In this document: positions 10,742 through 21,489 of the stretch, one piece after another | Numbering within the stretch: position 1 is the stretch's first letter | Layout: each line of letters opens with the position of its first letter | Origin: Crambe crambe | Lineage: Eukaryota; Porifera; Demospongiae; Poecilosclerida; Crambeidae | NCBI GenBank assembly: GCA_963924555.1 | Contig: OZ004582.1 | Coordinates: forward strand, 2,790,001-2,854,000 | DNA length: 64,000 nucleotides | Direction: 5' to 3' | Notes under the pieces: generated by a model | Told to the model about the DNA's origin: nothing | Databases searched by the model: none | What the model saw: the letters and a program-made list of their open reading frames with translations, nothing else | Made by a program: the position numbers and the translations under genes

Positions 10742-12390
10742 TTAATTAAGCACATTGTGATTTTTCAATCTGCGGCTCCTTTTGTGTGGCATTGAAACAC
10801 AGATCCATTTGACTGTGTTGGATTTCTCACAAAGGTGATCACCAAGCAAGAGATCACTAGCCTCGTACAAACCACACTCTCTAGAACGCAGGGCCCTGAC
10901 GCCAAAGCTCCAGAGGCGACTGTAGATGTTTTTGGTGCGCTTATCTCTTGCCAAATGTCTTGCATGTTACTTCTTTCAGCTTTGGTGACATAGCCAGTTA
11001 CATAATAGCTGAAAGCCAAGGAAGATTCAGCCACAAATTGAACGTCAATGTTGGCCTTCCACAGGTACAGAAGGAGGGGATTATAGTCGTTTACCCTTAC
11101 CTCTGACTCTCCACGTTGTAGCTGATATGTTTTTTTAGCTTCTCTTGTACGCAGTGTATCACTGCATTCTTACATGGTTCAAGTGGGAAATTGAATTTGC
11201 AGGTAATTATGTAGATCTGTCCACACTTGACTTGTCGCCTGCAGTACATTTACTTGTAACCAATGCATGAAGTTCAGGATTGCTGTCCTTATCAGGATCA
11301 TCCTCACCTTTGACAGGAGCATAAGAGGACGTGAAAATGAGGAGCCCCATGTGCTTTTTGATCTACGTAGCCCATAACTTCACCTTTTATCAAAACTTTC
11401 TGAAAGAAGGCATTAAATTTTGAGGAAAACTACCTAGAAACAGATACAGGGTCTTCAGTGCATCAAATCTGTGTACTATGCTTCAGTCAGTTCGTGGCAC
11501 TAAGCAGTACTGGTTCGTGAGACAGAGTGAGTTGAGGTGTATGATAAGCGAGTCATTCAGCTGTGCAGAATATGAGTCACCTGACATAATAGGCTATCTC
11601 AGGTCTGGACATAATGATTAGCTTCTAATGCTCATCACTAGCTTCTACTTTGTTCAATAAATTGCTGACAGACATGGGCTTCGTCTTTGAAGATTTCATG
11701 ACATTGTACACACCTGCCGAAAGTTCTCTCATCTCTTTCTGCCACAGTAGATAAAAAGATGTACCGAGGTTCTTCTTATTACTTCTAATTTTAGATTTAC
11801 AGTAGTTGCACATGAAGTGGGTCTCATCTGCAGCTTCTGGATTATCTTTTAACATGTATTGTTTCAATACAGGCCACACATTGGTACCTAATTTATTTGA
11901 CTAGTGATATTCTTTCGTTGTAACTGCTGACATACAGTACAGCATGTGTAGTCAAAAGCTGCAGTTCTGAATGTGACTCTCTAAGTGCTGAGCCAGAAGA
12001 AGCACTTTCTAGATCTAGCTGATGAGAGCTTTCCAACTCATTCTAAAGAGTATTTTGAAATTTTCGATCTCACAGATTTTCATTATACTTTTATAATCAC
12101 CTGAGCCAAGCGCTTTGTCTATGTTAAAGACACACAGGTGGCTTCTAATGGCACTGTACAGACAGGTTCGTAATACAGCGTAATGGGTAGATGTAGCTCT
12201 CAGATTCTCAGCTGACTTTTACACCCACCACCTTCAAGAAAACACACTAAGGAGTGACCTCTACGTTCTACTGACGAGTACAGATTGTCAGAATGCTCAT
12301 CAGCCACCACTTTGGTGAAATGTGTGTTTGGGCAACCATCATCACATGTGTCTAATGCTTTTCTATAGCTACATGGTTAATGGCAACACA
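10742..12390 (-). pseudogene. Helitron Rep-side and ORF1 remnants (copy 1)
   Basis: Minus-strand frames show DIQ/VQFVAESSLAFSYYVTGY-like sequence at about 10,960-11,040. LWSFGVRALRSRECGLYEAS and LLGDHLCEKS at 10,800-10,920, then MPHKRSRRLK, are the conserved block after the Rep region in animal Helitrons. A piece near 10,640-10,680 reads RPDDLEDVCLHDFV. Further upstream, 11,625-11,879 (84 residues) has the CNYC finger, but the expected PPRCVLNGL continuation is replaced by an unrelated tail, a sign of rearrangement. The ORF1 end (ALDTCDDGCPN) is at about 12,320-12,390. Confidence 0.7.
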
Positions 12391-12429
12391 CTGTACTGAT
12401 CTCCACACATACAACTAGCTAGCTTAAGG

Positions 12430-13148
12430 GTGGTCAGACATAGTAACCATGTGGTCACAAAAGAATGTAATCTAACCATAAATTTCCAGTGTGATACATA
12501 GAGTTTCAATGGGACTATATGAAATGCATTGTTTCTCTGGAATGAAGTATAGCACTGGGCCTGAAATTTGCATACAGCTATTATCTGAATAGGTGAACAA
12601 ATTTACATTTGGATTTATCGATACCTATTCTAGAACTTCATTTAGCAAGCCATGTAGTCACCACTAATGTTGCCATAGGAATAAAAGCTCACGTAAATTT
12701 GTAAAGGATAGTAATAAGAAATGGCTGACCAAAAATCAGCCACTGAACTCAAGTATTTGGTGAGAAATAGTTTTTTATACTTTGAGAGTGATGAAGCTTC
12801 ATATCTTGGGTAAGAATTGTCCTTTCTCCTTCATGTTTGGTATGTTATAGTGTGTCTTAGTCATGTGGAGTTTCAAGTCCTTAGCATTAGTAGCTTTGGA
12901 GATTGGCTTCCTTAGGTTTCTACCCAGCATTTGGATATTCATGGATGCTGAGTAGAAACCATAAAAACACTAAAACAAGGACAAGAGACAGAATCTACAC
13001 AGGCTATTTACACAAACAGCCTCTAGCCATGCAAACTTTGAATTTGAATCTTTTTTGTTTATTAGAAATATGTTAAGCTGAATATAAAAGAGAAAATAAA
13101 AGAAGAATAAATTACTTTGGAGTTTGATTTTTTCCTAAAAACTAGTCA
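12430..13148. other. Gene-poor stretch with a 46-bp hairpin
   Basis: I see no gene. A clean inverted repeat lies at 12,915-12,930 / 12,945-12,960. Its arms are GGTTTCTACCCAGCAT and ATGCTGAGTAGAAACC (15 of 16 pair), with a 14-nt loop. Its role is unknown; it may be a solo TE terminus. Confidence 0.6.
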
Positions 13149-14200
13149 TTAGTGCCCCTCTCCTCTCCAGTAAAATAGGTCTCTCAGTCCCATATTCACG
13201 TCCACAGCCTTCTTTTCTTTAATGCAGTTCAGTTTGCTGATAGTTCGTACAAACTCATTGCTTGTAACAGTATATATTTTTGCTAACAAAGCTCCATGCA
13301 CCCTTTCAATGACATCCGTATGAGTATCAGGCTGCAGTTCATTAACTGCAGTCTTAAATTGTGTCAAAAGAGTTGCATCCAATATACCGCCTGTAGCCTC
13401 TATCATTTAAAACTTGTTTCTCTACTGCATGCAGCCAAGGTAATAAATTTGAGTGTACAAATGTAAGCCCTCCCCGATCCAAATATTGAGCTCCAGTTGG
13501 TAAATTAATTTTCAGTTCTTGAGGACGCTTGAGTGCTGTGAGAAGTTTTAACATCCTTTTGTCTGTGGTCAATTGCAGACTTAACTGCCCAGCCTGATAT
13601 TCGGTAACATGCTGCATGAAGTATACTGGATATCACAGTTCGTTGAGTGCTATCTGAAACTGAACCATGATTAGATTGAACTAAGGCCAAATAGAGGTGG
13701 GCATACTTGTCTTTCCCTTTGCTATAGTAATGAACATCTTCAACTCTTCAGTGTCCTTAATGGATGACCATACTTCCATTCTCCCTGGAAAGAGAGAAGG
13801 CACAAGTTGTTTTGGTGTGCTTGTGAGAATGTGCAGTAGTACTGCTTCTTGGTCAATACTTTTTTTAATGTCTACTCTCTCCTCCTTTTTAAGTAGTCTT
13901 GTTTTTTTTTCTGTTACAGGGGGACAAGGGGAAGAATCCAAAGTAACACCAAAGTTGGAAGTGCCTGAATAAGAAACAAGCAGAGTTTTACACCCTATGT
14001 TTGTCTATCTTACTTACCCACTATGTCATTATTGCCACTGTCTAGCTTTTGACAATCTGAAAGCAATTCTTCAACAATATCATCAAAACAAAACTGGTTA
14101 GCTAAAAACTCTTCCATTGTTTGCGCTTGCAATACTGAGACAAAGTGGTCACGTGTGAATGTGTGGGTTGTTGCACGCACTAATGAATTTCTATCTTTTG
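13149..14200 (-). pseudogene. Spliced gene of unknown function, possibly a transposase C-terminus
   Basis: On the minus strand an upstream exon (about 14,200-14,018) encodes HFVSVLQAQTMEEFLANQ and ends NDIV. It is joined in frame across a 53-bp intron to the exon from 13,964 (TSNFGVTLDSSPCPP, then a Lys/Glu-rich stretch). Further down, frames at 13,690-13,354 carry EYQAGQLSLQL and DRGGLTFVHSNLLPWL, a Gly-Gly-Leu box seen in several animal transposases before the last helices. The final frame ends at 13,149 (WRGEGH). Two frameshifts, at about 13,690 and 13,400, break it. I do not recognise the family with certainty. Confidence 0.5.
13965..14017 (-). other. 53-bp spliceosomal intron
   Basis: On the minus strand the donor is GTAAGTAAG at 14,017 and the acceptor TTTCTTATTCAG ends at 13,965. 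The two exon halves join in frame (phase 1, Val then a split Gly codon). The length and consensus fit the short introns of sponges. Confidence 0.75.
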
Positions 14201-14234
14201 TGGTAAGCCTGCACCTGCTGGAAAGTCCTTATGC

Positions 14235-15040
14235 AAAGCATCAACTTTTGGAGTAGACGTCAAGGTGAGACAATATGCCATCAAAATGCAGGATGAACAG
14301 CTGCTTGCAAAACTGAGCTCAGGTGACCTGATTGCACAAGATGCCAAGTATCATGTACAGGGTCTGGTATCATTGTACAACAGAGCAAGGGATTCTGAAA
14401 TAAAAGAATGTCATGATTTAGATGTTGACAATGTGAACCATGGTATAGCTAGTGACATACATTGAAGATACATGCATGGATGATCTCATTGCACCTGTCT
14501 TTAAACTCAAAGATCTGGTGAATCTTTATAGCACAAGGTTGAAACAGCTTGGAACTGATGTATCTGGACGCATTCACTCCACCAAGTTCAAAGATAGACT
14601 ACTGGGATATTTTCCTGACATGGAAGCTCACAAGCAAGGACGAGAAGTAGTCCTCATTTCTAACAGAGATATTGGATCTGCACTGAGGAAGGCTTGTGAG
14701 CATGATGCTGACGATGATGCCTTTCATCTTGCCAGGGCAACATGTAGGTGTGATGCTTCACACCAAGACTCGCAAGCGTGATCTAGTGGATACTATGTAC
14801 CAGCTGGGTTTGAGTATCTCATACAATCGTGTGTTAGAGATTTCAACTGAGCTAGGCAACATATGTCATCACTACCATGTTACAAATGGTGTTTGTCCTC
14901 CTGAGCTTAAATGTGGCCTCTTCACAACTGCTGCTATTGACAACATAGATCACAATCCTAGCTCCACTTCTGCTCATGATGCATTCCATGGAACTGCACA
15001 GTCTTTGTTTCAGCATCCAAACAAAGAGCTGACATGTGGA
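14235..15040 (+). pseudogene. Orphan multicopy protein, N-terminal and middle part
   Basis: The frame from about 14,265 reads QDEQLLAKLSSGDLIAQDAK, then YHVQGLVSLYNRA. From 14,500 it reads LKDLVNLYSTRLKQLG, RIHSTKFKDRLL and FPDMEAHKQGREVVL. From 14,760 in another frame come HTKTRKRDLVDTMYQLG, CPPELKCGLFTTAAIDNID and AHDAFHGT. I recognise these phrases as a large uncharacterised protein found in many near-identical copies in cnidarians, sponges and other invertebrates, which suggests a TE origin. Two frame changes are present, at about 14,460 and 14,740. The C-terminal part of the same family appears at 44.9-45.8 kb. Confidence 0.65.
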
Positions 15041-15049
15041 ACAAAGCCT

Positions 15050-15300
15050 TACCGAATGTTACCCACTTCCACGAGTTGATGACTTGGTCACAGCTCTGGC
15101 AGGTGGTAAATGTTTTACCAAATTAGATATGTCTAATACATATTTATAATTGCCAGTGGATGAGTCATTCAAGCACTCACAAAGGATTTAACAGATAACC
15201 ATTTGGTATTTCACCGGTACCAGCCATTTTCCAACATTGCATGGATTCACTCTTGCAAGGTATTCCTCGAGCATCTGTCTATTTGGATGCTATTTTCAAA
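15050..15300 (+). pseudogene. Ty3/gypsy reverse transcriptase scrap
   Basis: The frame contains YPLPRVDDLVTALAGGKCF, TKLDMSNTYL (the first catalytic Asp box of gypsy RT), then a stop where Gln is usual, and LPVDE. After a frame change, FGISPVPAIFQHCMDSLL and SVYLDAI occur at about 15,200-15,297. The second box normally reads YLDD, so the second Asp is lost. It begins abruptly at about 15,050 inside the orphan protein frame, giving a chimeric junction, and ends in an A run at 15,300. Confidence 0.8.
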
Positions 15301-15309
15301 AAAAAAAAA

Positions 15310-18170
15310 GCCGAGCAATTGATGGATTACCTCCCACTCAGGCACTGCGGAGTCCTGCTCTGCTGGTGACTCATCTTGTCTAAGATTTGTAGGGATATAG
15401 TGCTAGCTAGCTAGTGTAGCTAGGTCATTCGTGAACTCACTACGTGCGCTGAAATCTATTTTAACCTGTAACATTTCTGTGGCTATACAGCCTGTACGGG
15501 TTTCTCTCCGCCTTCGGCAGGTCAATACGCCCTTGGTTTGCATCAGACCAGAACTGCATCTCTAGCTCTTTAATCGCATTCCTGCGCACACAATGTGCTT
15601 GCACAATAATATCATTAGTCATAAAGGGTCTGTCGTCTGTCTATCTTAACTCGTGCGTACTAGCTATTTCTTAAGCTGGTAAGTTCCGGTAGCTGACCCT
15701 TCATTGTAGGAATGTTCTTGTAACATCAATCGGCAATGGGATCGGTCGTTCAGGCCACCAGTCCCGGCACCCGTGCCTGGCTATTTCGCTAGCCTATATG
15801 TATTATAATAGCTCCTGCAGCGAGTGTTAGGTGTGCGTGTATGGGACGCACTGTTGTGACTCCAAGGCTAGGCAACACTCGCCCAGCTTGCAGTGCAGGC
15901 CCAAAGGGCTCCCTAAGGCAACCAAAGAGTTTGAAGTATAAATATGGCATTTTTAGCCCATCGGTTAGTCGTGATTCTCGAATTCTTTTCAATCTTCGAA
16001 AATTTTTCTGAGTGTCCTGGTGCTTGGACTGGTGGCCTGAACCCAGTGCTGGGACTGGAGACACAGCCTTAATTTTAAGCTGCTAAGAATTAGATTGTGA
16101 GCATGCAGCTAGAAATAATATTGCCTCTTACAAACTAAAAGTCTTTGGGGTACATTAGTGAGTTTAGATAGAAAAATGGGCTTGGCTCTGATTGTGGATT
16201 GCAGTCATGAAATTTAGAACTCAAAAACCAAAATTGCATATATAGAATTGCAAGAAGACTGCTTCTTTGTGTGAGAGGCCACCAGCTGAACAATAGTGAC
16301 TGCTACATTATGTAAATAAGCCCCCCCCCCCTCAACCCTTCCTTTTAGTAGCCCAATTCTAAAGCCACGATAATGTCCTTTGATGGTGTTTTGCATGTTG
16401 CAAGATTACTACTGTAGTGGGGAGGAAGGTACTTGAAGTTTGGGGGGCGTGGTCCAGGCCTATTGTTCTAGCTACCATTACTCTGCTACTGCTTCCAAAT
16501 GTTGAAATATTCTGCAAAACCCTATAAAACTCTTTCTCATCAAATTGTAGTAGGATGCCAAAAAAAAATTAATCTGTATTAAATCAACTGTAGCTAAACC
16601 CTTGCCACATCAACCACACTCGAGGTGCTATTAATCACTGCTAAGCTAGATACTACTTCTGCATGAAGCTATGAAAAAATTTCCAGACCTATTACTAGCT
16701 GTGTGGAAGGATGGATTTGTCAGAAATGATTAAGTAGCGAACACGAATAATCCATCCCTCCCACAGATAGCCTGTGCAAACAAGTGTGTTGTTAACTTCA
16801 AATTTGAAGAAAAGTGTCTTATCTATTCAGCTAGCTAAGTGTGTCCCATACATTACGTTATACTTGTCACAGCCTTTCTTGCCGTGGGTCATCTTAGCCT
16901 CCACATACTTTGGTAAGTCATTCAGCTAGCCAAGAAATGCACGTGTGATCATAATACGTACCTGTACCTGTACAGACTGTTTCATCTGGCACTGCTCGTA
17001 TTTTGGTAAGAGCTACGTATAGTGTGTGTGATTTTGCGTTATACGATCAGTTATCGAAAGAAGAAGTGTCGCGTGAGTCATCTCCTGCTGTTACCTGGTT
17101 CTAGGTCGTCTTCTCTGCTGCAGCCTCCATTTGCATAAGTTACCTTAAGGTATTAGCAGACACTTATGGTTGTGGTTTTGTAAGTTGATCATGTCACATA
17201 CTGAGATATATCTTTGATATTTTTTTCTGTTTTAGTCAACTTGGAGGAAACAAATAATAAGTGGTTGCTAAGAATCTTGTAGTTGCCTGGTAACAATGTG
17301 TACTGATATCCTGTGTTTTAAAATTCGCAACTTTACGCGCGATTCCGCGTTAAACCATGACCAAATTTCTCGCGCTATCACGCTATCCCACGCCAATAAA
17401 TGCAAATTCTCACGTAGATCTGGCTCGATTCTCGCGATAACTAGCTACCACATATCTGTACGCACGCTCAATATTTTTGGTATTGGCAACCCTTTACTCA
17501 ACTGAAGTTTAACGAAGTAAGCTAGCTAGCTAGGTGTATTTGTAAGGCCTTTATTTGAGCAAGCTTACTAGCTACCTACTAGTAGCTTACTAGCCTACTA
17601 GCTAGCTAGCCAGTCTACTTGGCCTCAGTGACATGATTTTAAGTGGGGATTGTATGATAATTGTCTTTGAGTGCACATAGGCTACTCAATTTAATGTAAA
17701 TCCCAAATATTTTGCATACAGGGAGAAATTTTTCCTGATTGATGGGGTCCAAGAAGGCAACTCACCTATATGATCCAGTTCTGTTTTAGAGTATACTAGA
17801 AGCACGCAGGAACTGTAAACAGCAGTGACTCTTTAATTTATCCATCCATGTTTACTTATGCACTACCTAAAATTAATGTGAAAAAATGACAGACTATTAT
17901 AGTTAGGTGACAGTACTGATGAATTATGTACCTATTATCAGTCCTTTCTTTTATGGCTATACTGATGGGCTGTCATAGTCATGGCCGGAGGAGTAATGTG
18001 AGGCAGGGGACATTAATTGTTTTCCCGTGAGAGTTTATAGAACTGATCATCTCAAAATAACTCAAAAGGGCATCAATATGTTAGCTTGCTACTGTCTCTG
18101 GTGCACAGTGTTTGACCCTGCAGGATCTTGAAATTGACACCAGTCTCAGACTGTGCTTACATGACCATTC
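15310..18170. other. Long gene-poor stretch with repeat fragments
   Basis: I see no supportable gene. Contents: a segment at about 15,785-15,880 (TATGTATTATAATAGCTCCTGC, then CACTGTTGTGACTCCAAGG) whose two parts recur near 34,830 and 47,700; a C run at about 16,321-16,332; CTAG/GCTAGC-rich low-complexity sequence at 17,515-17,625; and a CpG-containing patch at 17,325-17,440 (CGCGATTCCGCG, CTCGCGCTATCACG). The 91-codon minus frame at 15,789-16,064 has no recognisable domain. Confidence 0.5.
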
Positions 18171-18179
18171 ATCATCTTC

Positions 18180-18546
18180 TGTCAACATAGCAGAAAGCCC
18201 TGCACACTAGTAATGCCACCAAGTTTCACAGGTGTAATCCAACTGTTCGTCGGTGTGCCACATCAGCTTCTTTCCTTCTTCAAGTCTCTCAATTGCCACG
18301 TAGTTTTGCTCGTAGGGTGTTTCACTACTTGGATGAATGGTCAGAGTAATAATGTAAGGGTGTTGCTGAAGATTCTGCCATGACAGAAGAAGGGATTAAC
18401 TTTGAAGGCTTCACTGCATTAAGATTGAATGGTACCAATCCTACCAATCCTGTTATTTCGAAACCAGAATTGAGGTGATTTGGTAGCATGGATTTGTCCC
18501 ACAGCTGCTTGATTAAACCGGGGAAGCGTTCGTTTTGTGCAGACAA
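18180..18546 (-). pseudogene. pogo/Tigger-type (DDE_1) transposase C-terminal piece
   Basis: The minus-strand frame from 18,546 reads RFPGLIKQLWDKSMLPNHL, then SGFEITGLV..VPFNLNAVKPSKL. This matches the region after the DDE_1 catalytic core, where the family has LW..S..P.....GF..TG..PFN. A small duplication (GLVGLVPFN) is present. Downstream on the same strand, after stops, comes RAKLRGN. The catalytic core is absent, because the fragment starts inside the domain at the window's 18.55-kb side. Confidence 0.55.
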
Positions 18547-18599
18547 AGAAAATAAACTTCCCCGATTACAAACTCAAGGAAACAGAAAACAAGGTTGTA

Positions 18600-18790
18600 A
18601 GGCTTCCAATTATATCAGGGAATATATTATTTATCCAGATTATTCATGAATTATAAGGGAAGAAAACCTTAAGAATTTGACCCCCTTACTCCATGAAACT
18701 TAACTCTCTCCACACTTCATTATGTCAAAATCATTCTGTTAAACATAATTGGTAGTCTATTTATACTACATTTTGGCGACGAGGTAAATT
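18600..18790 (+). other. Possible LTR end and primer-binding site of the gypsy element
   Basis: The sequence ACTACATTTTGGCGACGAGG at about 18,763-18,782 lies just before gag. TGGCGACGAGG is a plausible tRNA primer-binding site, placed right after a CA-type LTR end. The LTR would start at a TGTAAGG near 18,595. No second LTR was found, so this is tentative. Confidence 0.35.
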
Positions 18791-18797
18791 CGATATA

Positions 18798-19520
18798 TAT
18801 GGCATCAAGGATTTGTGGCAACATTGGGGAATTCGACTCCTCCAAAGAGAACTGGTCTGCAACAGTACTTCATGGCAAACGATGTAGTGGATGCTCAAAA
18901 GCAGACAATCCTTCTGAGCGCCTGCGGTGCACCCACCTATCTGCTCATCTGCAATTTGGCTGCACCCCAGCAACCTACTGACAAATCCTTTGCACAAATT
19001 ATGACATTGGTCCAAGATCACCTTCAACCCTCACCTTCAGAAATCATGGAACGTTTTCCATTTTCACTCCAGAGTTCAAAAGGATAACAAGTCGGTTGCA
19101 GTATTACTAGCAGAACTCGCTATCTGAACACTGCAACTTTGGAGATACTCTGGATAAAATGCTCCGGGATCGTTTGGTTTGCGGCATTAATAACCTAAAG
19201 TACCAACGACAAATCCTGGCAGAAACAGACCTAACACTTAAAAAGGCTACCGATTTGGCACAGGCTATGGAAGCTGCTGACCAAAATTCTAAGGATCTTG
19301 CCGAATTAATGTTGTACGAAGACAGCAATTTTCAGGTCGTCAGTCTACTACCTGTTATCGATGTGGGGAAAAACATGTAGCAACAGACTGTCAGTTCAAG
19401 GAAGCTGAATGCTACTGCTGGGAAGAAGGGGCACCTACCAAAGGTTTGCCGTAGCAAGAAAGAAACTGAACAAACTTAAGCCAACAGCCCAAAAGGGGAC
19501 CCAGAAACAAACTGGAACTC
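18798..19520 (+). pseudogene. Ty3/gypsy gag fragment with zinc knuckle remnant
   Basis: Two frames share the coding: IGEFDSSKENWSA, then LQQYFMANDVVDAQKQ, CGAPTYLLICNLAAP and FAQIMTLVQDHLQPSPSEIM. After 19,120 comes LDKMLRDRLVCGINN, then LTLKKATDLAQAMEAADQN. This is the capsid part of gag. At about 19,405-19,460 a CYC....GKKGHLPKVC zinc knuckle is split by a frameshift. No protease or RT follows; the frame ends before 19,560. Four or more frame changes make it non-functional. Confidence 0.8.
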
Positions 19521-20120
19521 ATATCAGTGACAGTGGTAGATCCAGCTATGTTCGAGGGGGTTCGAATGAACCCCCCTTTTTCTAGCTAATTATTGTAGCT
19601 TAACTAGCTAAACTTCGCTCCTAAAATAGAATGTACTTCAAAATAAAGCAAACCGCACTTCTACGTCGTTAGACGTCACATCCCGGATGCATGCCATGTG
19701 TGTACACATGCTTACTCAGCTATCACTCATTTTTTTGTTCAGCTGGTTTTATCAGTCAGACTTTACGATGTCACAAAAGAAACTTACCTCGTTTTTTTTG
19801 GTAATAGCTACTGAACTACTCTAGCTACTAGCTAGGATATGTATAGCTAGAACAAGTCTTCGTACGTAACTCACTAAATCAGATAGCTAGGTCTAGTATA
19901 CCATCTCCTTCTCATGGCTCTCCACCACCTTCTGCCCATTCTCTCCTCTTGCTGACATGCTCTCACCTTCCACGGATCCGCAGGCACTTGCTTCTGCTGT
20001 TCCGCTGATCTGCTCTCGCCTTCCGCTGATCCACAGGCACTTGCTTCCTTTTCATCTTTCCCAGGTACTTCAGGTAGTGTACCAAGTTTAGAAGTTGATA
20101 TTGAAACATGTGATGATATT
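19521..20120. other. Gene-poor stretch starting with a repeat terminus
   Basis: At 19,528-19,580, CAGTGGTAGATCCAG is followed by the hairpin GAGGGGGTTC..GAACCCCCC. The same arrangement (CAGTGGTGGATTTAG, GGGGTTC, GAAACCCCCC) occurs at 37,128-37,175, so this is the edge of an interspersed repeat. The rest is CTAG-rich. The frame at 19,874-20,149 is Ser/Pro-rich and probably not coding except at its end, where the plus strand becomes hAT-like. Confidence 0.5.
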
Positions 20121-20129
20121 GGTTTGCTT

Positions 20130-20365
20130 CTGCAGGAATTTGTCACCACATCAAAAATATACTCTTTTAATTAATCATTTTAGACCCAATTCTGGTTTCA
20201 AGTTCCAAGTAGATACTTAAGTGGTTGTAATAAAGCCTGTCAACATAGTTATTTGGTAGAAAATCCCTGGTTGGTGTACAGCAAGGTAGAAGATGGCATA
20301 TTTTGCTTGCCTTGTGTACTCTTTGCTACAAGTAATGATTTAGGACAGTTTGTAACAGAGAAGTT
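20130..20365 (+). pseudogene. hAT transposase N-terminal TTF-type zinc finger
   Basis: The frame reads FRPNSGFKFPSRYLSGCNKA, then NPWLVYSKVEDGIFCLPCVL and FATSNDLGQFVTEKF. This is the TTF finger (C..C) found at the start of ZMYM1-like hAT transposases, where the next residues normally run GF..W..A. Here the similarity stops at FVTEKF (about 20,365) and an unrelated membrane protein frame continues. A preceding frame shift lies near 20,170. Confidence 0.7.
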
Positions 20366-21420
20366 TTTGATCATTAATGTGATCGTTTTCATGACTAATG
20401 CCTTCAACTTTAGAATGGAGCAGCTTCTTGACTCACCGACTACAGATTTGATTCTTTTCATAACTGTAGACACTAATAGAACAATTGGTCTTGCTTCTGT
20501 GGTGTTAATATTCTGTATGATCATTTTCTTTCTTATCATCTCTATGTGTGTGGTTCACCATGGAATAAAGTGGTTCTTTATTGAAACTGGCCATCACAGA
20601 GCCAATCCTTATAAACTGGTTTGCAGAGTTATCCAATTTGCCTGGAAGCATAAAGTGCTCTTTAACTTTCTATGAAAACGAAATGCCTTCAAGGCTGGAC
20701 CTTGGAAAAACACGATATGGAGGACCTTTTACTTTCGAACAAGTTGAAGATGTTAAAGCTTTTCTTGGTATCCTAAAAGTACTGCTCTTTATTGGACCGG
20801 CTTTTATGTTGAGGGTCATATCACAATCAATACTTCCCATTTTTTCTAATCATGTTAGTAATACGTCACATTCATCCTGAAGCGAATAGGACTGGGATTC
20901 TTGCTGATTACATCATCACTTCTCTGTGTTTTTGCCATGGATGTAACTGCACACAAAGAAAAGGGAATCAGTTGCATGTTTAATTCCAAATATTCACGAT
21001 ATCATGACATCATTGATGTAGATTCTAATCATGTTCTTGCTGCATTTTATGGTATACTCATTGACACCGCCATCTTGGAGTTCATCTGCTCACTCCATGA
21101 AGGGATTTTTAATTGGTGTCCTGTTTTCCATAAGATTCTTATCAGTTCGCTGAAGATTATTATTCGAATTTTTTTTTAAACAATAATTCATAAAGTTACT
21201 TACTGTGAACACTATGATAATAATATTATGGAATTTCCGAATTCATATGAGAGCCAACATTATATTAATAGCATTATATTTTTTTTTTCGGATATCACAT
21301 TTTTTGGGAACTTAGAAAATGCCAGAAACCAAATGATAATATTATTTCACATAAAAATGTTTCCCCAAGGAGGATTTGAGAGGATTTTGGATATGTCATT
21401 CTACAAAAAATTTGCTTTCT
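20366..21420 (+). pseudogene. POT/PTR2-like (SLC15-type) transporter pseudogene
   Basis: The frames follow a proton-coupled oligopeptide transporter. A hydrophobic helix (VVLIFCMIIFFLIISMCVV) is at about 20,500-20,555. Then NPYKLVCRVIQFAWKHK leads into a frameshift, followed by the loop box PSRLDLGKTRYGGPFTFEQV and EDVKAFLGIL at 20,685-20,770. Another helix follows, then LGFLLITSSLLCVFAMD at about 20,905. LEFICS and, in another frame, AHSMKGFLIGVLFSIRF at 21,085-21,145 match the box between late helices. I recognise the PSR.D.GK..YGGPFT.EQVEDVK loop from expanded sponge and cnidarian transporter genes. At least three frameshifts are present. Nothing clear lies after about 21,180. Confidence 0.7.
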
Positions 21421-21489
21421 AATGGTACCAAAATTGGCTTTCTTCGATTTTTTTCTGGGTTCACCCCTTTTCGTAGCTTCAACTACCAG

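Larger units (their letters stand above)
9690..12400 (-). mobile_element. Helitron, rearranged copy
   Basis: Minus-strand pieces follow Helitron order. At about 12,180-12,390 is the ORF1 C-terminus with ALDTCDD. At about 11,780-11,880 is the WPVLKQYMLKD box with a CxxC finger (FMCNYCKSKIRSNK). A RepHel central part follows at 10,750-11,040, then a PIF1 helicase at 9,711-10,460. The order matches the copy at 40.9-43.4 kb. Many frameshifts and at least one internal deletion are present. Terminal TC and CTRR motifs with a 3' hairpin were not located. Confidence 0.75.

Noticed and set aside
20253-20675. One intact 140-residue membrane protein
   Set aside because: It is a fusion of a hAT TTF-finger end with transporter sequence followed by a frameshift; homology to the transporter continues in other frames.
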